Source: Allobosea sp. LC85
Lineage (GTDB): Bacteria > Pseudomonadota > Alphaproteobacteria > Rhizobiales > Beijerinckiaceae
Length of the DNA: 64,000 bases
NCBI RefSeq assembly: GCF_000735605.1
Contig: NZ_JPKG01000024.1
Coordinates: 85,121 to 149,120 of the forward strand
Reading direction: 5' to 3'
Below, piece after piece: positions 20,322 to 29,029 of this stretch; the first letter of the stretch is position 1; every line of letters begins with the position of its first letter. The translations under genes were made by a program, and so were the position numbers. The notes below the pieces were generated by a model, which had not been told where the DNA came from, searched no databases, and saw only the letters and a program-made list of their open reading frames with translations.

Positions 20322-21632
20322 TCAGAAGAACGTCCTGACGCCGCCCCGCACGTCGTAATCGTCGTCGACCAGCATCAGCAGAGCCCATTTATCGAAGGTC
20401 GTGCAGGGATGGCCAATGCCGAAGCCGACCATGTCTCCAACCTGAAGCGGGCTGTCTTCCGGCGTGCCGAGATGGCAATGCTGGTCATTGAGCGCGAGAA
20501 CCGTGTGTCCTGCCGGCATCGGCTCGGGCCTGCTCATGCCCTGACGGAACCAGCGCAGCGCAACCGGCATGCCTGCATCGTAGCTGATGTCGCGTTTGCC
20601 AAGGGTGAGCAGGCTATGTCCCCGCTCGGGCCGTGACTGGACATAAGCCCAGACCTCCAGCGCCGGTTCGAGGCCGCCCGCCGGCAGGGTCAGGCTGGTT
20701 TCCATGACGATGCGCCGGAATGCATTGGCATAGGCTGTTGAATCATGGGTCAGGTAACATCCCGAGCGCAGGACTTTCACGATGGATCGCGCAAAGGCCG
20801 CCGCGTTCAGCTTCTCCCCGACACGGTCGAACAGGGAAGTTCCGCCGGCGCTCAGCACCATCGGATCGGGACCGAGCAATCCCTCCGCCTCGGCCGCCAG
20901 CGCCACTTCGATCATGTTGTCGAGCAGGCGGTCGGCGCCGGCGGCAGTGCTATGCAGCCCCTCGAAGCATTCGAAGCCAGCGAGTTGCAGCCCAGCAGCC
21001 CCGCTGATGGCATGGGCGATCGCCATCGCCTCGTCCCGGCTGCGCGCGCCCGTCCGGCCGCCCATGAAACCGATCTCGACGAGGATACGCAGCGGATTAA
21101 CTGATGGCGGCGGCGCACGCCGGGCCGCCTCAGCCAGCGATGCAACACCTTCAACGCTGTCGGCCAGGCAATACAGTGTAAAGCCGTCATCCATCACGGC
21201 ATCGAAGCAGGCGGCGATCTCCTGGCGTCCAACGGGTTGGTTGGCGAGGATCACGCGTCTGACGCCGAAATGGCGGCATACCTGAAGCTGCTGGATCGTC
21301 GCCACAGTGATGGCCCAGGCGCCGTCTGCGATCTGCAGGTCGAAGAGCTGCGGCGCCATGGTGGTCTTGCCATGGGGGGCGATCACAAGGCCGTTCTCCG
21401 CCGTGAATGCGCTCATCCAGACGCTGTTCCGCTTCAACACGCTCTCGCGGATCACCGCAAGCGGGAGCGGCAGGTCGCCGGTCAGGACATTCCAGCCTTG
21501 CATCCCGATATCGCCGAGGCGCAGGCCTGATGTGCCTGGCGGCAGACCCTTGCTCAGCCCATCGAGGCACTGATCGTCGATATCGGCGAGTGACAGACGC
21601 GGCAGCGCGCGGCCGGAGGCAGTCAAAGCCAT
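20322..21632 (-). CDS. D-serine dehydratase-like / D-threonine aldolase-like PLP enzyme
   Basis: A 436-residue alanine-racemase-fold PLP enzyme. The lysine that binds PLP is in APHGKTTMAPQLFDLQ; a metal-binding pair is visible in LNDQHCHL near the C-terminus, as in eukaryotic-type D-serine dehydratases and D-threonine aldolases. The substrate is probably a D-amino acid or a 3-hydroxy amino acid. The start overlaps the end of the M81 gene at 21623 by ten bases, so the two are translationally linked. The pairing with a peptidase suggests that D-residues released from peptides are broken down. The substrate is inferred. Confidence 0.75.
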   Translation of the reverse strand: MALTASGRALPRLSLADIDDQCLDGLSKGLPPGTSGLRLGDIGMQGWNVLTGDLPLPLAVIRESVLKRNSVWMSAFTAENGLVIAPHGKTTMAPQLFDLQIADGAWAITVATIQQLQVCRHFGVRRVILANQPVGRQEIAACFDAVMDDGFTLYCLADSVEGVASLAEAARRAPPPSVNPLRILVEIGFMGGRTGARSRDEAMAIAHAISGAAGLQLAGFECFEGLHSTAAGADRLLDNMIEVALAAEAEGLLGPDPMVLSAGGTSLFDRVGEKLNAAAFARSIVKVLRSGCYLTHDSTAYANAFRRIVMETSLTLPAGGLEPALEVWAYVQSRPERGHSLLTLGKRDISYDAGMPVALRWFRQGMSRPEPMPAGHTVLALNDQHCHLGTPEDSPLQVGDMVGFGIGHPCTTFDKWALLMLVDDDYDVRGGVRTFF

Positions 21633-23086
21633 GGGTTCGGGTCCAGCGGCGAGAATGGGCGGCGGATCTTGGTGTAGGGAATCTTGCTGGCCTCCGGTGG
21701 GTATGGGCCGCCGCTGTCGAGATAGAGAACGCTGGCTGCGATCGGCGCAAAGGCCGCATGGAAGTGGTTCGAGGATTTGACGACCACGACGCGCTTTGCA
21801 GCCAGATCAATCCCGAGATTGGTGAACACCGGCGGACTGAAGGTCTGGGCGCGGGTCGATGCGAGAACGATATCGAGGTTGCCGATACGGATCGCAGCAG
21901 CCGCACCGAGCGAAACCCAGCTTTGTGCGAAGGGCACCACAAGGTCGGGCGTCGTGCCCGTGACCAGCACTGTCGCATCGATCGGCCGGCCCGACGACGG
22001 CGCCGCCTTCCCCGCGAAGCGCAGCGAAATTTCGGCTCCGACCCCGGCGGCTCGGCACAGGCTCACGGCGACGGGGTCCCAGAGAGCTCCGATCGCGGCC
22101 GGCACCTCCGGCCGCCTGAGCAGCGCCTCGACCATCACCGAGGAATCGCCAGCGACGCCGCCGCCGGGATTGTCCCAGCGATCGGCGAGGATGACCGGAC
22201 GGCCATCCTGCGCCAGTGCCAGCGCCGCCTCGATACCCTCATCAGGCTTGTAATGCTTCGGCATCGCGCCGCTGGGGCCCCAGCGCAGGATTTCCAGCCC
22301 CAGTGTCTTGGCGAGCGCCGCCGCCTTGTCCGCGTCGCCATCGGCAATGACGAGCACTTTCGTGCCGACATCCGCCACATCGGCCGCCTGGAAGCCGTGA
22401 GCGACCGAAATGCTCAGGATACCGTCCCGACCTTCCATCGCCTTGATACGGTCGACGAAACTGCGGCCAGGTTCGCGGCTTGTCATGAAGCTTGCAATTC
22501 CGCGGCAGTCGAAGACAGCGCTGACAGGTTTCACCTGCGCGCGCGCTGCCCGCAGGCAGAGCTCGAGCAGGTCCTCGGCCCGATCGAGGAAGTCCGTATG
22601 CGGAAACTCCTTGAAGGCAACGATGACGTCGGCGGCATCGACCATCTCCTTGGTAAGATGGCAATGCATGTCGAGCTCTGCCCCGATGATGCAACCGGGG
22701 CCGGCGAGCGCGCGGGCGCGCGCCATCAGATCGCCCTCGCAATCGTCGTAGCCGCGCGCGACCATTGCGCCATGCAGGCCCAGCAGCACGACATCGACGG
22801 GAAGCGCGGCATGAAGCTGGCTAAGAATTTCATCACGCAGGCTTTCATAGCCGTCGCGCGAAACGAGCCCTGCAGGCTCCGCCCATGTCGCGGTGCCCTC
22901 GATCAGGGTGTACCCCTCGCTGGCGGCCCGGCGGCGGGCGGCGACGATCGGCGCCGAGCACAGCGTCGGCGTTTCCGGGTGCGTACCAGGCGGACAGTAG
23001 AAGGCCGCTTCGAAAGCGCTGCGATCGACGAAGAGCGGCGCGAAGGTGTTGGTTTCAGTCGCCAGCGATGCAACGAAGACGCGCAT
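21623..23086 (-). CDS. M81-family metallopeptidase (MlrC-like), copy 2
   Basis: A 487-residue protein starting MRVFVASLATETNTFAPLFV. Likely zinc ligands lie in LGLHGAMVARG, ELDMHCHL (D-x-H) and FKEFPHTDF. The middle part has DNPGGGVAGDSS, a strongly conserved glycine-rich motif of this family. It forms a two-gene unit with the D-serine-dehydratase-like gene and is divergent from copy 3 at 23277. It is closer in motif detail to copy 3 (LHGAMV, FPHTD/NPHTD) than to copy 1. Confidence 0.88.
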   Translation of the reverse strand: MRVFVASLATETNTFAPLFVDRSAFEAAFYCPPGTHPETPTLCSAPIVAARRRAASEGYTLIEGTATWAEPAGLVSRDGYESLRDEILSQLHAALPVDVVLLGLHGAMVARGYDDCEGDLMARARALAGPGCIIGAELDMHCHLTKEMVDAADVIVAFKEFPHTDFLDRAEDLLELCLRAARAQVKPVSAVFDCRGIASFMTSREPGRSFVDRIKAMEGRDGILSISVAHGFQAADVADVGTKVLVIADGDADKAAALAKTLGLEILRWGPSGAMPKHYKPDEGIEAALALAQDGRPVILADRWDNPGGGVAGDSSVMVEALLRRPEVPAAIGALWDPVAVSLCRAAGVGAEISLRFAGKAAPSSGRPIDATVLVTGTTPDLVVPFAQSWVSLGAAAAIRIGNLDIVLASTRAQTFSPPVFTNLGIDLAAKRVVVVKSSNHFHAAFAPIAASVLYLDSGGPYPPEASKIPYTKIRRPFSPLDPNPWL

Positions 23087-23183
23087 GCAGATAGCCCCCG
23101 CTCGGCGACACGAAGCAACCGCATCGTCCCGCTCTCCCAGCAGGATCTAACGGGAGGTCGCTTCCACCTGTCAAAGCAAAGTC

Positions 23184-23200
23184 GTTTCTCCAGACGGAAT
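23184..23200 (+). promoter_or_regulatory. GTTTC-N7-GGAAT box between divergent M81 genes
   Basis: Reads GTTTCTCCAGACGGAAT. It has the same half-sites and spacing as the box at 8707-8723 and the same left half-site and spacing as those at 14759 and 20270. It sits in the 190-base region between copies 2 and 3 of the M81 gene. Only ten positions are fixed, so this is the weakest of the four sites. Confidence 0.3.
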
Positions 23201-23276
23201 AATGGCGCCTTGATCCGAAACGATCCGGCGTCCGAAATGGCGCCACGCCGCCACCTGTCGAGATTGGGTCCCCAGC

Positions 23277-24791
23277 ATGTCACGCCCCCGCCGCATCCTG
23301 CTCGCCGCGCTGTTCCACGAGACGCATAGCTTCGTCGACGAGATCACGACCCTCGCCGACTTTACGATCCGGCGCGGCGGAGAGGTGTTGCAGCGACGCG
23401 GGGACGGTTCCACCCTTGATGGTTTCCTGGAGGTGGCTGAAGCCGAGGGCTGGGAGGTCGTGCCGACGATCGACTACACGGCCCTGCCCTCGGGCACCGT
23501 CGAACAGGCTGTCTTCGACCGCTTCCAAGATGAGTTCGACGCAGGGCTCAGGGCAGCGCTCGCAAATGGCGGCCTCGACGGCATCTGGCTCGCTCTGCAC
23601 GGTGCCATGGTGACGTCGGCCTGTCTCGATCCGGAGGGCGCCTTGCTCGCCCATATCCGTGCGGTGCCCGGCTGCGAGAGCCTGCCGGTCTTCGGTGTCT
23701 TCGACCTTCACGCGAATTTCACCGCGGCCATGGCTGCGCACGCCAATGGCCTCGTCGCCTATCGCGAGAACCCGCACACCGATGCGCGGGATTCAGCCAA
23801 GCGCGCGGCGCAGCTGCTCGCACGGGCCCTGAACGAGAACAGCCTTCCGCGCATGTTTTCGTGCAACGCCCCTGTCATGTGGCCGCCGACAGGGACCGGA
23901 ACGGCCGACCGGCCGATGCGCGAGCTCGAAGCCATGGCTCGCGCGGTCGAAACCGAAGATCCCGCAATCTGGGCCGTCAATGTCGTCGGCGGCTATTCAT
24001 TCTCCGATGTGCCGGAGGCCGGCGTCGCATTCTGCGTGGTCACCACCGGAGCCGAAGCTAAGGCGCGCGAAGCCCTGGCGCGGCTCACTGAAACGGCCGT
24101 GACCTTGCGCGCCTTCGGCTTGCCGAGCGAGTGGGATCTCGACGGCGCCGTCGCGGAGATCCTGCGTTTGCCGGGCGGCCCTTATATTGTCGTCGAGCCG
24201 GCCGACAATATCGGCGGCGGCGCCCCGGGCGACGGCACATCCGTGCTGCGGGCGTTCCTGCGCCATGGGGTTGGGAACTGCGCCGTCGCCATCGCCGACG
24301 CGGCGGCGGTTGCTGTGCTCGCCGGCGCCAGGCCGGGCGATGTGCGCAGGATCTCGGTCGGCGGCAAGGGTAGCGCCATCGCCGAAGGCCCGGTCGAGAT
24401 CGAGGCCCGGTTCGTCAGTTCCAGCGACGGCGACTTTGCGCTGGAGGACCTGAACAGCCACCTTGCGGCCTCCCAGGGCGCCCATTTCAGCATGGGGCCC
24501 TGCGCGGTGGTGACCACCGGACGCGGCATCAGCGTGCTGCTGACCAGCCGCAAGACACCGCCCTTCGACCTTGGACAGTTCCGCTCGCAGGGCATCCATC
24601 CCGAGACGCTGAAGGCGATCGGCGTCAAGGCGGCCGTCGCGCATCGACGCGCCTACGACAAGATCGCCAAGGGCAGTTACACGGTCGCAACGGCCGGCCC
24701 CTGCACCAGCAAGATCGCGTCGCTGCCCTACACGCAGCTCCGCCAGCCCGTCTTTCCGATCCATGCGGATGACGCGCTGGACGATCGCTGA
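23277..24791 (+). CDS. M81-family metallopeptidase (MlrC-like), copy 3
   Basis: A 504-residue protein. MSRPRRILLAALFHETHSFV has the conserved E-T-H/N near the N-terminus; LALHGAMVTSA, FDLHANFTAAM (D-x-H) and YRENPHTDARD hold the likely zinc ligands, and DNIGGGAPGDGTS is the glycine-rich family motif. It stands alone on the plus strand, divergent from copy 2. The start ATG 23277 has no strong ribosome site; a later start would remove the first strand and is unlikely. Confidence 0.88.
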   Translation: MSRPRRILLAALFHETHSFVDEITTLADFTIRRGGEVLQRRGDGSTLDGFLEVAEAEGWEVVPTIDYTALPSGTVEQAVFDRFQDEFDAGLRAALANGGLDGIWLALHGAMVTSACLDPEGALLAHIRAVPGCESLPVFGVFDLHANFTAAMAAHANGLVAYRENPHTDARDSAKRAAQLLARALNENSLPRMFSCNAPVMWPPTGTGTADRPMRELEAMARAVETEDPAIWAVNVVGGYSFSDVPEAGVAFCVVTTGAEAKAREALARLTETAVTLRAFGLPSEWDLDGAVAEILRLPGGPYIVVEPADNIGGGAPGDGTSVLRAFLRHGVGNCAVAIADAAAVAVLAGARPGDVRRISVGGKGSAIAEGPVEIEARFVSSSDGDFALEDLNSHLAASQGAHFSMGPCAVVTTGRGISVLLTSRKTPPFDLGQFRSQGIHPETLKAIGVKAAVAHRRAYDKIAKGSYTVATAGPCTSKIASLPYTQLRQPVFPIHADDALDDR

Positions 24792-24908
24792 TCGGGGCCC
24801 CCGATGCCAGAGAGCGGTACGCGCTCAAATGCGCGGGTGCTGCCGCTGAGCTTATCTGGGTGTATCACCGATGCACCCGGCCCTTGGCAGCGACTTTGGA
24901 GAACGATC

Positions 24909-25103
24909 ATGGATGAGGACCGTTTCAACATGGCCATCCGGAAATTCCTGAAGGAGGTAGGGGTAACCTCTCAACGGGAGATCGAGCGCATCGTGCGCGA
25001 GGGAGACCTGCAGGGACGCGTCGTGCGCCTGCGCATGTCTCTCACGTCAGACGACGCGCCCTCGCTTCAGCATGTTGTCGAAACGACCATCGACCTCCGC
25101 TGA
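24909..25103 (+). CDS. Small DUF6494-family protein
   Basis: A 64-residue protein, MDEDRFNMAIRKFLKEVGVT, continuing SQREIERIVREGDLQGR. It matches the DUF6494 family as I remember it: short alphaproteobacterial proteins with an (M/D)E-D-x-FNMxIRKFLKxVGV start. Its function is unknown. ATG 24909 follows TTGGAGAACGATC. Longer readings from 24804 are not needed. It lies alone between copy 3 of the M81 gene and the convergent LysR gene. Confidence 0.75.
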   Translation: MDEDRFNMAIRKFLKEVGVTSQREIERIVREGDLQGRVVRLRMSLTSDDAPSLQHVVETTIDLR

Positions 25104-25286
25104 GGGATTCTGGCGGAGTGGTCCAGAAGCCCCCCGCACGGGAGCATCGGCAATCCGTCGCTTCACCTGGATGCCGGGGTCGCGGCGCTCGTCCTCGCGG
25201 CATCCACCTGTAGCAGGGCATTACCCGGCGATCGCGAAGTCTCCCGCTGTGTATCGAATCTGCAAGAATTGAGTAAACTACGGATT

Positions 25287-26171
25287 CTAATAGAATTTGA
25301 TCAGATCTGCACATAATTGCCGCAACGATTTGACATAGGTATTATTGAACAGAAAAGTGGCCTCTCCAAAATAAATCGGAATCTCCGGAAACCCATCTAT
25401 ATTGACTTTTGTTACATTCGGCTCCTGCTCCCCCAGGCACCATTCTGGAATGATCGCAAAGCCGAGGCCGGCCTCGACACATCTCTTGACGCTTGAGCTG
25501 CCCGACGTCGAGATCGCGATCTCCATTTCGGAGTCTTGCGGCCTGAGAAAATCGACCGCGAGATTGCGAAGGAGCTGGCCTGGCTCATAGGTCACGAACG
25601 GCCGGCCCGCCGCCCAGTCCTTGATACTGCTCGGCGAAGGAGGATCCCCCCAGGTCGTCGGGAAGATGAGCGCCGGTCGATAGGTGCAGACGAGGTGCTG
25701 CGGAACGTTCGGGTCCCCGAAATACCGTTCGGTGATGCAGACATCCAGGCTGCCGTCCTTGATCAGTTCCGAGAGCGACGTGTCGCGCTCATAGGCCACG
25801 ATCTCCACCTGGGGGTAACGCTCACGGAAGCGAGCCAGGACCGGCGGCAGGAGATAGTAGAAGATGGCTTGCGGAAGCCCGATGCGCAGGACCGGACGCT
25901 CCTTGTCCAGGGTACGATCGAGCCGGGCCAGCATCGTGTCCAGTTCAGGCAGCAGCAGCTTGTAGAGGCTGCGTCCGCGCGGCGTCAGAATGACCGTCTT
26001 CGCGCCTTGCTCCGAGACCACCAGGCGCTCTCCCAGGACCTGCTCCAGCCTTCGGACATGATTGGCGGCGGACTGATAGCTCATGCCGAGCTTGCGCGCG
26101 GCCGCAGAATAGGAGCCGTCGCGCGCAACGATGAAAAACGTTTGGATGAGCGTCAGGTTGGCGTCACGCAT
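25287..26171 (-). CDS. LysR-family transcriptional regulator
   Basis: A 294-residue regulator from ATG 26171. The helix-turn-helix is FIVARDGSYSAAARKLGMSY, followed by QSAANHVRRLEQVLGERLVV; the two-lobe effector domain runs from about 90 (RPVLRIGLPQAIFYYLLPPV) to the end. The spelling SYQSAANHVRRLE in the recognition helix is less common than the usual S.PAVS. It is divergent from the catabolic cluster starting at 26330 and is its likely regulator. Earlier in-frame starts up to 26303 would add a tail not seen in the family. The stop is convergent with the DUF6494 gene. Confidence 0.88.
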   Translation of the reverse strand: MRDANLTLIQTFFIVARDGSYSAAARKLGMSYQSAANHVRRLEQVLGERLVVSEQGAKTVILTPRGRSLYKLLLPELDTMLARLDRTLDKERPVLRIGLPQAIFYYLLPPVLARFRERYPQVEIVAYERDTSLSELIKDGSLDVCITERYFGDPNVPQHLVCTYRPALIFPTTWGDPPSPSSIKDWAAGRPFVTYEPGQLLRNLAVDFLRPQDSEMEIAISTSGSSSVKRCVEAGLGFAIIPEWCLGEQEPNVTKVNIDGFPEIPIYFGEATFLFNNTYVKSLRQLCADLIKFY

Positions 26172-26287
26172 GGTAGCCCTTTCCAGGAAAGCGACCCGCA
26201 TGTCCCACAGCCAAAGGATCTCCGCCACTTTCAAACAATGAGGCAAGTCGGCGCCGATCATTTGGATCGACCGGCTGGGCGAAGCGG

Positions 26288-26308
26288 AAGAGGTTCGGCG
26301 CACCTCTT
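26288..26308. promoter_or_regulatory. Perfect dyad before the amine dehydrogenase cluster
   Basis: AAGAGGT, 7-base spacer TCGGCGC, ACCTCTT. It ends 21 bases before the start of the first catabolic gene and lies in the LysR divergent region, so it is a candidate operator. Confidence 0.4.
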
Positions 26309-26329
26309 CTGGGAAACAAGATCGCCGTC

Positions 26330-27487
26330 ATGGCCCGCCCTTCCTCAATGCATGTCGCCGTGGTTGGCGCTGGAATTGTCGGCGCTGCCGCCGCCCATTT
26401 TCTCGCAGCCGCTGGCACAAGGGTCACGGTGCTGGATGCGTCGGGCCCGGCAGCCGGTGCGACCGGCGCATCCGACGGCGCGGTCTCCGTGGCCAGCAAG
26501 CGCCCGGGGCCCATGATGGAGCTGGCCCGCCACGCCAGGGCCTTCTACGGCCAGCTGGAAGCCGAGGGCGTATTCCACGGGCTGTTCCATCGCCGCTCCA
26601 CCTTCCTGATTGCGCAGAACGCGCTTGAAGCGGAACTCGTGTCGCAGCACGGGGCCGACCTCGCCCAAGCCGGCGAACGCGTCATCGCGGTCGCGCGAGC
26701 CGAGCTGATGAACCGCATCCCCGGTCTTGGTGAAGGCGTCACGGCCGCCCTCGAGATTCCCGATGACGGCCACGCGCTTGGATACCAGATCACCTCGCGC
26801 CTGCTGCAGCGGAGCGGCATCGTCGTGCGGCGCCGGGCGTCGGTCTCAGAGATCGTGGTGCGGGATGGCCATGCCGTCGGTGTCGCGCTCGCGGGCGAAA
26901 TCCTGTCGGCGGATGCTGTCCTCGTCGCGGCCGGCATCGGATCGGCCCATCTCCTGAACCTCGGCGACATCCTTATCCCCCGCAAGGGACAGATGATCGT
27001 CACCGATCGGGCAAGTACCGGGCGCCCCGCCATCGACGGACACCTCATGGGCGCTTCCTATCTCGCAGCCAAGCGCGGCATCGTTCTGGACAGATCGCAT
27101 ATCGGCCTCGTCATCGATCCGCTGGTGACCGGCCAGTTCCTTCTGGGCGGAAGTCGCGAGGACAATCGCAGCGATCATCGGACAGACGCGGTGACCGTGT
27201 CAGCCATCTTGCGGGCAGCGCTCGAGCTCTATCCACCGCTCGGAGCGCGGCGTGTGGTGAGAACATTCGCGGGCGTGCGCACAGCCTCCCGGGATGGGTT
27301 GCCGATCATCGGCAGGCATCCGCATGTCGACGGGCTCGTCGTCGCGACCGGCTTCGAGGGCGACGGCATCTGTCTCGGTCCCTTCATGGGCGAATCCGCG
27401 GCGCGAATGATCCTGGACCGGCCGCTCGCCGCCGATCTTTCGATGCTGACGCCCAGTCGTTTTGCCAGGGCCGAGGCCTGCCAATGA
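26330..27487 (+). CDS. FAD-dependent amino-acid/imino-acid dehydrogenase, catalytic subunit (DAO family; HcnC/LhpB/OoxB-like)
   Basis: A 385-residue flavoprotein with the dinucleotide fold VAVVGAGIVGAAAAHFL near residue 8 and the substrate/FAD C-terminal segment FAGVRTASRDGLPIIGRHPH. The neighbours encode a small [2Fe-2S] protein and an NAD(P)/FAD protein with a BFD-like cluster, so this is the catalytic subunit of a three-part membrane-linked dehydrogenase, as in hydrogen cyanide synthase, opine oxidase and cis-4-hydroxy-D-proline dehydrogenase. Its stop overlaps the next start (ATGA). ATG 26348 is an alternative start. The exact substrate cannot be read from sequence. Confidence 0.85.
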   Translation: MARPSSMHVAVVGAGIVGAAAAHFLAAAGTRVTVLDASGPAAGATGASDGAVSVASKRPGPMMELARHARAFYGQLEAEGVFHGLFHRRSTFLIAQNALEAELVSQHGADLAQAGERVIAVARAELMNRIPGLGEGVTAALEIPDDGHALGYQITSRLLQRSGIVVRRRASVSEIVVRDGHAVGVALAGEILSADAVLVAAGIGSAHLLNLGDILIPRKGQMIVTDRASTGRPAIDGHLMGASYLAAKRGIVLDRSHIGLVIDPLVTGQFLLGGSREDNRSDHRTDAVTVSAILRAALELYPPLGARRVVRTFAGVRTASRDGLPIIGRHPHVDGLVVATGFEGDGICLGPFMGESAARMILDRPLAADLSMLTPSRFARAEACQ

Positions 27488-27747
27488 TGTCGCGGATATT
27501 CTGGAACGATCGTGTCGTGCCCTTCCGACCCGGCGAGACGATTGCAGCTGCGTTGGGCCGGGCCGGCATCCTCAGCCTGGGTCCGGAAGGCGGGCCGGTG
27601 CGCGGGCGTGTCTTCTGCGGCATCGGCGCGTGCCAGGCTTGCGTCGTCTCGGTCGAGGGTGGTGCACCGGTCGAGGCGTGCCTGACGCTAGCCACGGGCG
27701 GATTGAGAATCGGGTCCATGCCTGCGGTCGGAGGGCGCAATGACTGA
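27484..27747 (+). CDS. Small [2Fe-2S] subunit of the dehydrogenase (Fer2_4; HcnA/LhpF-like)
   Basis: An 87-residue protein. Four cysteines at 45, 50, 53 and 66 form the C-x4-C-x2-C-x12-C pattern (CGIGACQACVV, EACLT), which holds a plant-type [2Fe-2S] cluster. It relays electrons from the catalytic flavoprotein. The start overlaps the upstream gene by four bases and the end overlaps the downstream gene by eight. The paralogue at 59582 has the same cysteine spacing. Confidence 0.88.
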   Translation: MMSRIFWNDRVVPFRPGETIAAALGRAGILSLGPEGGPVRGRVFCGIGACQACVVSVEGGAPVEACLTLATGGLRIGSMPAVGGRND

Positions 27748-29026
27748 CGCTCCGATCCTCGTCGTCGGCGGCGGACCGGCCGGGGCGAGCGCTGCGGCTA
27801 CTCTCGCTGAGGCTGGATTGCGTGTGCTTCTGGTCGAGCAGCGCGATCAACTTGGCGGCGCGATCCATCGCCAGCCGGCCCTCGGCGCGGCCCACACCGT
27901 GCACGCGCCCGCCCGGCACCGACGCAACTGGGCCGAGCTCGCACGGCGTATCGATGCCGCCGGCAGCCGCATCGAGTTGCACACTGGCACCGTGTTCCTC
28001 GGCGTCGACGGAGATGGCCGCCATCTCTTCGACGATCGGGCGACCGGCAGGGTCGTTGCCCGCACGATCCGTGCGGCAGTCATCGCTGTCGGAGCGGTCG
28101 AGAAGATCCATCCGTTCGAAGGCTGGGACCTGCCGGGCGTCATGACGGCGGGCGGAGCTCAGGTCCTGCTCAAGGAAACCGGTGTTCCGCCGACTGGGCC
28201 GACCCTGGTCGCAGGGACGGGACCCCTTCTTCTTGCCGTGTCCGCACAGCTTGCCAAGGCGGGCAACCCACCGGTCGCAGTGCTGGAGCGGGGGCGTCCA
28301 TGGCTTCGCGTCAACGCCCTGCTGCAAATGGTCGGGGCAGGACAGCAACTCGCCGAGGCGGCCTCCTACGCCGCCACGCTCCTGTCGCACTGGGTGCCCT
28401 ACCGGACAGGAACCGACATCCTCTCGGTTCGCGAGGATGCTGCGGGCCTGGAGGTTCGGGTCAGGCGCAGTGGCTCGGTTCACAGTCTCCGCGCCCGGCA
28501 TTTGCTGGTGCATGACGGCATCGAGCCTAACCGGGTCGGCATACCCATTCCGGATCCCGAAGCAGCCGTTCCCGTTGTTCTTGCCGGCGACGGCCGCGAG
28601 ATCCTCGGCGCGGACGCGGCCATCCTGGATGGCCGCCGCGCGGCCTGCATGATCCTGGCGCGCCTGGGGCTGCGGCTTCCCGACGCGCAAGTCGAGGCCA
28701 GGCTGAAGGCGGCGCGGAATGTCCAGGCCGCCATCTCCAACATGTTCCGCTCCGCCTTGCCGGAGCCCACTCCCGAGACGCTGATCTGCCGCTGCGAGGC
28801 GCGCCGCCTCTCCGACTTCAGATCGCTCCCGGACGATGCCTCGGCACGGGAGATACGTCTCATGGGCCGGTTTGGGATGGGAGTCTGCCAGGGGCGTTTC
28901 TGCGGCTCGACGATCGCTGCCCTGCGCGGCGAGGCCGTGCCTTCGGTCATCCCACCACGCTGGCCCCTCCGGCCGGTGTCCTTGGCAGCACTTGCCGACC
29001 TGAAGACAGATGAGCTGGAGTCCTAG
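27740..29026 (+). CDS. NAD(P)/FAD-binding subunit of the dehydrogenase with C-terminal [2Fe-2S] motif (HcnB/LhpE/OoxA-like)
   Basis: A 428-residue protein with the FAD fold ILVVGGGPAGASAAATLAEA near residue 5, a second nucleotide-fold region near 155-185, and C-terminal cysteines in LICRCEARRLSDF and GVCQGRFCGSTIAAL, giving the C-x-C ... C-x4-C set of BFD-like [2Fe-2S] domains. It is the large electron-transfer subunit of the three-part dehydrogenase. The GTG start of the aldehyde dehydrogenase gene is three bases after its stop. Confidence 0.87.
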   Translation: MTDAPILVVGGGPAGASAAATLAEAGLRVLLVEQRDQLGGAIHRQPALGAAHTVHAPARHRRNWAELARRIDAAGSRIELHTGTVFLGVDGDGRHLFDDRATGRVVARTIRAAVIAVGAVEKIHPFEGWDLPGVMTAGGAQVLLKETGVPPTGPTLVAGTGPLLLAVSAQLAKAGNPPVAVLERGRPWLRVNALLQMVGAGQQLAEAASYAATLLSHWVPYRTGTDILSVREDAAGLEVRVRRSGSVHSLRARHLLVHDGIEPNRVGIPIPDPEAAVPVVLAGDGREILGADAAILDGRRAACMILARLGLRLPDAQVEARLKAARNVQAAISNMFRSALPEPTPETLICRCEARRLSDFRSLPDDASAREIRLMGRFGMGVCQGRFCGSTIAALRGEAVPSVIPPRWPLRPVSLAALADLKTDELES

Positions 29027-29029
29027 ACC

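Noticed and set aside
25104..25286. Possible small terminator hairpin CTCCGC-N12-GCGGAG between the DUF6494 and LysR genes
   Set aside because: Six-base arms with a 12-base loop are too weak to report as a feature in GC-rich DNA.
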